In this document: positions 6,289-12,207 of the stretch, piece after piece | Position numbering within the stretch: the stretch's first letter is position 1 | Layout of the letters: the number at the start of each line of letters is the position of its first letter | Assembly (NCBI GenBank): GCA_031286975.1 | Contig: JAITTM010000112.1 | Location: 1-12,207 of the forward strand | Direction: 5' to 3' | DNA: 12,207 bases | Source: Coriobacteriales bacterium | GTDB taxonomy: Bacteria; Actinomycetota; Coriobacteriia; Coriobacteriales; UBA8131 | Program-made: the position numbers and the translations under genes | The notes under the pieces: generated by a model | Seen by the model: the letters and a program-made list of their open reading frames with translations, nothing else | The model's database searches: none | What the model was told of the DNA's origin: nothing

Positions 6289-6306
6289 AAAAAAACGCTC
6301 GACTAC

Positions 6307-6334
6307 CTTATAACAGGTTGCGCCCCACGGTCAA
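6307..6334 (-). promoter_or_regulatory. Promoter of tRNA-Ile
   Basis: On the minus strand TTGACC (6334-6329), a 16-base spacer and TATAAG (6312-6307) form a strong sigma-70-type promoter. A TG lies just ahead of the -10, and the tRNA starts 19 bases downstream of the box. Confidence 0.75.
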
Positions 6335-6480
6335 CAAAAAAATGACAGAAATTTTGCCCAGAAGGCGCTGAGCGGTGTTTTATTGCCCAAGATGCCATAA
6401 TTTGCGTTGGTTTGCAGATAATTCATGCGAATTTTATGAAAACTCCCCCTTTATGGGTGATGGAATTTGCCGCGAAGGAT

Positions 6481-6508
6481 TATACTATACCTCCAGTGGT
6501 GTACACCA
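6481..6508 (+). promoter_or_regulatory. -10 box plus palindromic operator candidate before the pentaheme cytochrome
   Basis: A perfect TATACT lies at 6481-6486 with only a weak -35 (GTGATG, 6457-6462). A perfect 12-base palindrome, TGGTGTACACCA, lies at 6497-6508, overlapping the expected transcription start to about +15. A regulator bound there would block initiation. It does not match FNR (TTGAT-N4-ATCAA). The leader to the ATG at 6581 is about 85 bases. Confidence 0.45.
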
Positions 6509-6580
6509 TGTGGTTTAGTGCACGCTCAACGGCAGGCAAAACCAGACTGTATCAGACACGGAAACCGAAAGAGGATGTAC

Positions 6581-7270
6581 ATGAGCGACGAATTTGACAG
6601 CACTGATGTTCCAACACCGGAAATCAAGAACGAGACTCCCGCTGTAGATAACGTGGACAGCGAGACCCCTGCCAAGCCAAAGAAGAGCAAGAAGAAGCTC
6701 TTTATCATCTTGGGCATCATTGTGGTTGTCATCGCGGGCGGCGTTGTTGGCGGCTTGATTTGGCATGAAGAGCCAACCTTCTGCAATGCGATTTGCCACA
6801 CACCAATGGATCCCTATGTCGATAGCTACGAGAAAAATATCTCGGTTCAGCCCTCGCAGGCATCGCTTGCCACACCGCTTTCTGTGACGCTACACAAAGA
6901 AAGCGACCAGAAAATCCGCTGCCTCAGCTGCCATGTCCCCACCATCGACGAGCAGATCACTGAGGGTATCAAGTGGATAACCGGCGACTACAGCGTACCG
7001 CTGCCCGAGCTGAAGTACGATGGCGAGACCTTCTGCCTGCGTCCCGAGTGCCACGAGGGTATCACCACCCGCGACGACCTGGGCAAACTCACCGCTGACC
7101 TGGCACGCAACCCCCACAACTCGCACCTTGGCAAGACCGAGTGCAGCCAGTGCCACAAGGTTCACGAGCAGTCCGTGCAGCTTTGCACCCAGTGCCACGC
7201 AGATGCAGAGGTGCCCGATGGATGGCTCACCTATTCAGAGCAGCAAGCCCTGATAAAGGCCGCCAGTTAG
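6581..7270 (+). CDS. Membrane-anchored pentaheme c-type cytochrome, NapC/NrfH-like
   Basis: A 229-residue protein. The start is the ATG at 6581, with GAGG 6 bases upstream; an ATG at 6575 is too close to that site. An acidic cytoplasmic N-terminus and a Lys-rich stop (32-39) precede one transmembrane helix (40-61). Five heme attachment sites follow: CNAICH (68-73, CX3CH), CLSCH (114-118), CLRPECH (152-158, CX4CH), CSQCH (188-192) and CTQCH (202-206). TPMDPYV after the first site recalls the Met-containing first heme of NrfH/NapC quinol dehydrogenases. The likely role is taking electrons from menaquinol and passing them to an exported reductase, in the way of Eggerthella Cgr1-type proteins. 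No catalytic partner is adjacent; the triheme protein at 2290 is the nearest exported redox enzyme but lies beyond the tRNA genes. The spacing of two heme motifs is unusual. Confidence 0.88.
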   Translation: MSDEFDSTDVPTPEIKNETPAVDNVDSETPAKPKKSKKKLFIILGIIVVVIAGGVVGGLIWHEEPTFCNAICHTPMDPYVDSYEKNISVQPSQASLATPLSVTLHKESDQKIRCLSCHVPTIDEQITEGIKWITGDYSVPLPELKYDGETFCLRPECHEGITTRDDLGKLTADLARNPHNSHLGKTECSQCHKVHEQSVQLCTQCHADAEVPDGWLTYSEQQALIKAAS

Positions 7271-7322
7271 GCGCTGACCCGCACCGCACCGCCGTGCTTC
7301 TTCGCACCACCAACGGCATCAG

Positions 7323-7358
7323 TAACCCCCGGGTGATACGCTCCCCGGGGGTTATTCT
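7323..7358 (+). terminator. Terminator of the pentaheme cytochrome gene
   Basis: A perfect 11-bp stem, TAACCCCCGGG (7323-7333) and CCCGGGGGTTA (7344-7354), has a 10-base loop and is followed by TTCT. It lies 53 bases after the stop codon. Confidence 0.75.
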
Positions 7359-7436
7359 GTGGAATCCGTGTGCAAGCGTCGCATTTGCGTTAGTATGTCA
7401 TGATGCAAAAAACCGCCAGCTGGGAGAAACATCGTT

Positions 7437-8012
7437 ATGACTCGAGATGAGGCGCTGCGCATACTCGGCCTGAAAGAGGGCGCAACCGAGGCAGATATCA
7501 AGCTCGCGTACAAAGAGATGGCGCAGATCCTGCACCCCGACAAGTTTGCCGATAACAAGAAGCTGCAAGACCGAGCGACCGAGCAGTTCAAGCAGGTCAA
7601 CCAGGCGCGCGAGGTGTTGGCAAGCGGCAAGAGCAGCCGGGGAGAAGCCCGTGCGCGCTCCAGCAGCAGCCGTCCCGCCTCCGCAGCGGCAGGCTACTCA
7701 GGTGGCTCGGACACTGCGGCGGGGCTTAGGGCGCGACTTGCCGGCATCGCCGCCGTGCGAGTGCAACTGGTTGCGCAGCTCGACGCGGAGCTGGACTCGC
7801 GCAAAGTGGGCTTTTATCTGGTGGGCGGGGGCATCCTGGCAACACTGCTGGGGCGTCTGATAAAGCCGCTTTTGGCTCTGGGGCCAACGGCAATCGTCTG
7901 GGGCGCTGTGCAGGTGGTGCGAGCGCAGGCAAGCATCGGCGCCATCAACAAGCACTTGGAGGATATGGAGCAACAGCGCAAAGCCATCGAGAAGAAACTC
8001 GAGAAGTTATAA
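7437..8012 (+). CDS. Membrane-associated J-domain (DnaJ-like) protein
   Basis: A 191-residue protein with GGGAG about 10 bases before the ATG. An N-terminal J domain (about 2-64) contains the HPD tripeptide at 33-35, which stimulates Hsp70 ATPase. A Ser/Ala/Arg-rich linker (about 65-95) is followed by a hydrophobic hairpin-like region (about 123-163, FYLVGGGILATLL ... LALGPTAIVWGAVQVV) and a charged C-terminal coiled coil (about 166-191, EDMEQQRKAIEKKLEKL). It lacks the G/F and zinc-finger regions of DnaJ, so it is a specialised co-chaperone, probably recruiting DnaK to the membrane. It ends 90 bases before typA; a link between the two is possible but unproven. Confidence 0.85.
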   Translation: MTRDEALRILGLKEGATEADIKLAYKEMAQILHPDKFADNKKLQDRATEQFKQVNQAREVLASGKSSRGEARARSSSSRPASAAAGYSGGSDTAAGLRARLAGIAAVRVQLVAQLDAELDSRKVGFYLVGGGILATLLGRLIKPLLALGPTAIVWGAVQVVRAQASIGAINKHLEDMEQQRKAIEKKLEKL

Positions 8013-8102
8013 GATCCATTATAAGGTTCATGTCCCTCCCACAGAGCGCAACCTGCGCGAGAAACCCTGCCGGAGGGCACCCACCACAGAAGAAGGAAGC
8101 TC

Positions 8103-9914
<1,812 letters not shown>

Positions 9915-9926
9915 GCGGCCACGGGT

Positions 9927-9962
9927 CAGGCAGCGCCCACAGACTCTTGTGGGCGCTGCCTG
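9927..9962 (+). terminator. Strong hairpin after typA
   Basis: A perfect 15-bp stem, CAGGCAGCGCCCACA (9927-9941) and its complement (9948-9962), has a 6-base loop, 12 bases after the stop. No T tract follows (CAGAATAGC), so it may act as an mRNA end stabiliser or a non-canonical terminator. Confidence 0.6.
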
Positions 9963-10158
9963 CAGAATAGCGAGAAATGGTGTGGCTGTGGCAGCAAAGC
10001 CCTGATTTGTCTGATTTGTCGAGAATCCACGGCAGAGATATGTGAGCGCTCTGGTAACATTATGGGTTTTTTGTGTGAATCGGCACAAGGCGCCCTGAAT
10101 TTGCAAAAATGAACAGTGATAGAAAAAGCGAACCGATCTGCACGGGAGCTTGGATATC

Positions 10159-11283
10159 TTGATCAGGGTGATTCTCAAAAAAACGTACCTCTGTGTTATC
10201 TGCCTTGCACTGTTAACCGGCTGTTCAGCGGTTGTTGAGGGTGCTGGTGTGGATGATGGTTCGATTGCGGCCACAGTCAATGGCAAGCCTATCCCCGAGA
10301 TAAAGGTCACCCAGTTCATCGAGACCTACAGAAGCTCCCAGGGTGTTCTCCAAACAGCCGAGCTCTGGGCAGAAACCCTCAATAACGCGCAACTGACGCC
10401 CGAGAAACTCAGGCTCCACGTGATCGATGCCTTTATCGAGGCCGAGCTGATCAAGCAGGATGCAGAAAGTCGCGGAATCGAAGTTGATTCTGACGTTATC
10501 GAGAAAACTATCAGTGACTCGCGCAGCCAGTATTCCACCAAGGAAGCCTGGCTTGAGGAGTTGGCGAACGCAGGGTATCCCACCGAGGCCGATTATCGTC
10601 TGGATCTGGAGAGTGGTTACCTGCGCACCGAGCTCAAGAAGATCGTCGCCCCACTCACTGAGCCAACAGAAGCAGAGCTGCAAGAGGTGGCGCCCCAGCA
10701 GGCAGGGTACTATGTGGGCAAGCGCTCATCGCACATTCTGTTTCGCGCAGATGGCAGCATGAGCATGACTGACGTTAAGGCGCAGGCACAAGGCACCTTG
10801 GATGCCCTGAACGGGGGAGCTGATTTCTCGCAGATGGCAGCGAGCTTCTCCGATGATCCCAACTCAAGCACGGTGGGAGGTGACGTTGGCTGGGAGAAGC
10901 TCTCCGTTACGTCCACTTTTGGCACGGAATACAGCAGTGCTTTGGCGCAGTTGGCAGTAGGGGAGTATTCAGGGCTTGTCGAGACCAGTCTTGGCGTGCA
11001 CATCATCTATTGCACTGATGAGTTTAGAACCGCAAGTGACGGCACGGTTGCGTATGAGGATATTCCAGCGGAGATACTCCAGAGCATTGCCATCAACTAC
11101 GCCCAGCAAAAACGGGACAAGGAGTTTGCCGACTACCTGGAGGCACTCCGCCTCAACGCACAAGTCACTATCAACGGCATGTCCTCGAGCTTGCCCTACT
11201 ATGTTGACATGGGAGAACACCAGCAGGCTCCCGATGAGGGCATCTCTCTGAACCCCTCCGCAGAGGCTCAGCTTTCTGATTAA
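10159..11283 (+). CDS. PrsA/SurA-like parvulin peptidyl-prolyl isomerase lipoprotein
   Basis: A 374-residue protein with no ATG near the start. The TTG at 10159 was chosen because GGGAG (10144-10148) lies 10 bases upstream; a TTG at 10150 is only 1 base from that site and a GTG at 10168 is 19 bases away. The lipoprotein signal has lipobox LTGC (Cys22). An N-terminal SurA/PrsA-type chaperone region (about 30-175, with VNGKPIPEIKVTQFI and many amphipathic helices) precedes a parvulin rotamase domain (about 186-288: RSSHILFRADG, GGADFSQMAASFSDD, VGGDVGWEKL, SLGVHIIYC). A Gln/Asn-rich C-terminal tail follows. It should assist folding of exported proteins on the outer face of the membrane. It is separated from typA by about 240 bases and is probably transcribed alone. 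The family is firm; the exact start is not. Confidence 0.88.
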   Translation: MIRVILKKTYLCVICLALLTGCSAVVEGAGVDDGSIAATVNGKPIPEIKVTQFIETYRSSQGVLQTAELWAETLNNAQLTPEKLRLHVIDAFIEAELIKQDAESRGIEVDSDVIEKTISDSRSQYSTKEAWLEELANAGYPTEADYRLDLESGYLRTELKKIVAPLTEPTEAELQEVAPQQAGYYVGKRSSHILFRADGSMSMTDVKAQAQGTLDALNGGADFSQMAASFSDDPNSSTVGGDVGWEKLSVTSTFGTEYSSALAQLAVGEYSGLVETSLGVHIIYCTDEFRTASDGTVAYEDIPAEILQSIAINYAQQKRDKEFADYLEALRLNAQVTINGMSSSLPYYVDMGEHQQAPDEGISLNPSAEAQLSD

Positions 11284-11293
11284 TGAGAAGGTC

Positions 11294-11316
11294 GTAGGCC
11301 GTAGGCCGTAGGCCGT
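11294..11316. repeat. Heptanucleotide tandem repeat
   Basis: Three copies of GTAGGCC plus GT lie 10 bases after the stop of the parvulin gene. The repeat is non-coding and prone to slippage, and may mark a dispersed intergenic repeat. Confidence 0.85.
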
Positions 11317-11452
11317 GAGTCGCAGGATTCCCAAAGGTGCCCTGTGTAGATGCGGGCATGACAGCAGCTGCAAACCCGGGCGTATCCGCCTTTTCCACAA
11401 TTCTGAGGAACCTGTGAATTTTGCTGTGTCTGGTGTGTCCATAAGAAATGAA

Positions 11453-11482
11453 GTGGCATCACCCTGCAAGGTATTGTATACT
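11453..11482 (+). promoter_or_regulatory. Promoter of the tRNA-Ser pair
   Basis: GTGGCA (11453-11458), an 18-base spacer and TATACT (11477-11482) lie 34 bases before the first tRNA-Ser. The box pair is like the one at 2191-2220. Confidence 0.6.
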
Positions 11483-11516
11483 CCCATAGCGCAAAAAACC
11501 CATGTTTGGGTCACAA

Positions 11517-11609
11517 GGAGAAGTCGCGTAGTCCGGCCGAGCGCGTACGATTGGAAATCGTATAGGCGTCAAAAGCGCCTCGAGGGTTCGAATCCCTCCT
11601 TCTCCGCCA
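11517..11609 (+). tRNA. tRNA-Ser (anticodon GGA)
   Basis: A 93-base class II tRNA with a long variable arm and an encoded CCA (11607-11609). The acceptor pairs GGAGAAG with CTTCTCC. The anticodon stem-loop ACGATTGGAAATCGT gives GGA, and the T-arm is GAGGGTTCGAATCCCTC. Confidence 0.97.
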
Positions 11610-11650
11610 GTTGCTTTTCCGTTGTCGTCACGACGCACGGTTCACCCTTC

Positions 11651-11743
11651 GGAGGGGTGGCAGAGTGGTTGAATGCGGCGGTCTCGAAAACCGTTTTGCG
11701 GGCATCCCCCGTAACGAGGGTTCGAATCCCTCCTCCTCCGCCA
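11651..11743 (+). tRNA. tRNA-Ser (anticodon CGA)
   Basis: A 93-base class II tRNA, 41 bases after the first one, with an encoded CCA (11741-11743). The acceptor pairs GGAGGGG with CTCCTCC with one G-U pair. The loop CTCGAAA gives CGA. Its last bases are copied at 11864-11889. Confidence 0.96.
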
Positions 11744-11889
11744 TAAACCCCAGTTGACTTTTGGGGATTCGAACCCGCGAGGGGCAAACAGTGCAGTGCA
11801 CTGTTTGCGTCCGAGTGAGCGCAGCGAACGAGGTCTCAAAGCGCGAGCGAAGCGAACGATTTGCGAATCCCTCCTCCTCCGCCATAAAC
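11723..11889. repeat. 26-bp direct repeat of the tRNA-Ser 3' end with inverted elements between the copies
   Basis: Positions 11723-11748 (from the T-loop of tRNA-Ser(CGA) through CCA to TAAAC) are repeated exactly at 11864-11889. Between the copies lie an inverted T-arm copy, GGGATTCGAACCC (11764-11776); a perfect 12-base-arm palindrome with one central base (11784-11808); and two related 19-base units rich in AGCGAACGA (11813-11831 and 11841-11859, 16 of 19 identical). A duplicated tRNA 3' end is the hallmark of integrase attachment at a tRNA gene, but there is no integrase within the 115-base interval. It is an attachment-site scar, a second attachment site, or a small repeat element. Confidence 0.75.
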
Positions 11890-12067
11890 GCTAGCCGTGC
11901 AGCAGCGATGTGTTAAAACGGCGATCATGTGAATTTTCGTGTTTTTTCTGGCAAAAAACTGTGGTAATAATATGCTAAAAGTATAGTATGGGCAGCTAAC
12001 CAGTGGATTTTCTGCTAGGTAGTTGGTGTATAATTTCATACATCTAATATGTGAGACGTGGTTTTGC
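11890..12067. other. Less GC-rich stretch with no visible gene
   Basis: Together with the repeat region before it, this makes more than 300 bases without a protein gene. It is clearly more AT-rich than the flanking genes and holds several -10-like boxes (TATAGT at 11982-11987, TATAAT at 12029-12034). No coding frame in it looks real. Confidence 0.6.
12029..12034 (+). promoter_or_regulatory. -10 box of the right-edge gene
   Basis: A perfect TATAAT with TG directly before it. The best -35 candidate, TGGATT (12004-12009), is 19 bases away and weak. Transcription would start near 12041, giving a leader of about 150 bases. Confidence 0.45.
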
Positions 12068-12160
12068 AGCACTAGCGAGAAGACGCAAGATATGTCAGTT
12101 CTCAAGCGCTGTGCTCCAAGGGTGGGGCGCGGCACACACAGGTCGCTTGCAAAGCGCGGT
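12068..12160 (+). ncRNA. Foldable 5' leader, possible structured RNA element
   Basis: A long stem can form. On the 5' side are AGCAC (12068-12072), AGC and GAGAA (12077-12081), then GAC. On the 3' side are GTC (12094-12096), TTCTC (12099-12103), GCT and GTGCT (12111-12115). A second hairpin, CGCTT-GCA-AAGCG, lies at 12144-12156, with GCGC at 12127-12130 able to pair to 12154-12157. The element lies between a TATAAT box and the start of the right-edge gene. I do not recognise a known riboswitch class: the conserved cores of c-di-GMP-I, c-di-AMP and cobalamin elements are absent. Confidence 0.35.
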
Positions 12161-12193
12161 ATATACAGGCACTACGTTTTAAGGGGGCACAAA

Positions 12194-12207
12194 ATGAACA
12201 GAAGACT
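12194..12207 (+). CDS. Start of a gene cut by the right edge
   Basis: ATG at 12194 with a GGGGG ribosome binding site (12183-12187) 6 bases upstream. Only Met-Asn-Arg-Arg is visible before the window ends. Basic residues right after the start would suit a signal peptide or membrane protein, but no function can be given. Confidence 0.5.

Noticed and set aside
11315..11746. Open frame across the two tRNA-Ser genes
   Set aside because: It covers two complete tRNA cloverleaves and has no protein features.
11723..11889. A complete integrative element between the two tRNA 3'-end copies
   Set aside because: Only 115 bases separate the copies, with no integrase or other gene.
12068..12160. Leader as a c-di-GMP or other known riboswitch
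   Set aside because: The conserved core sequences of the classes I know are not present.

Overview
The window looks like chromosomal DNA of a high-GC, Gram-positive-type anaerobe, most likely an Eggerthellaceae-like member of the Coriobacteriia. The grounds are a sortase-type C-terminus, several lipoboxes, CCA-encoding tRNA genes, and multiheme and molybdopterin-fold exported redox proteins of a kind known from Eggerthella and Gordonibacter relatives. The assignment rests on protein style and was not checked by search.

Left (1-2290): the tail of a cell-wall-anchored protein (1-213) and its terminator, then a three-gene minus-strand operon read from 2081 down to 430. It encodes two half-size YeeE/YedE-type sulfur-compound transporters and a lipoprotein with a rhodanese fold that lacks the catalytic cysteine. 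The genes are tightly coupled: the second ribosome binding site lies in the end of the first gene, and the third start overlaps the second gene by 8 bases.

Centre-left (2290-5951): divergent from that operon is a triheme c-type lipoprotein fused to a sulfite-oxidase-type molybdopterin fold. It is followed by a second, heme-free relative that an in-frame TGA splits between its molybdopterin-type domain and its C-terminal dimerisation domain. Together with the divergent operon this forms a plausible extracytoplasmic sulfur redox and uptake module; the shared function is inference. An orphan lipoprotein of unknown function follows.

Centre (5990-7355): tRNA-Ala(TGC) and tRNA-Ile(GAT) lie on the minus strand, each with its own promoter and terminator. 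Then comes a membrane-anchored pentaheme NapC/NrfH-like cytochrome with a promoter and a palindromic operator candidate.

Right (7437-12207): a membrane J-domain protein, the ribosome-associated GTPase TypA/BipA, a PrsA-like parvulin lipoprotein, and two tandem tRNA-Ser genes (GGA, CGA). After the second tRNA-Ser there is a copy of its 3' end, an inverted T-arm copy and a long palindrome. The window closes with a less GC-rich, apparently non-coding stretch containing a foldable leader, just upstream of a gene cut by the right edge.
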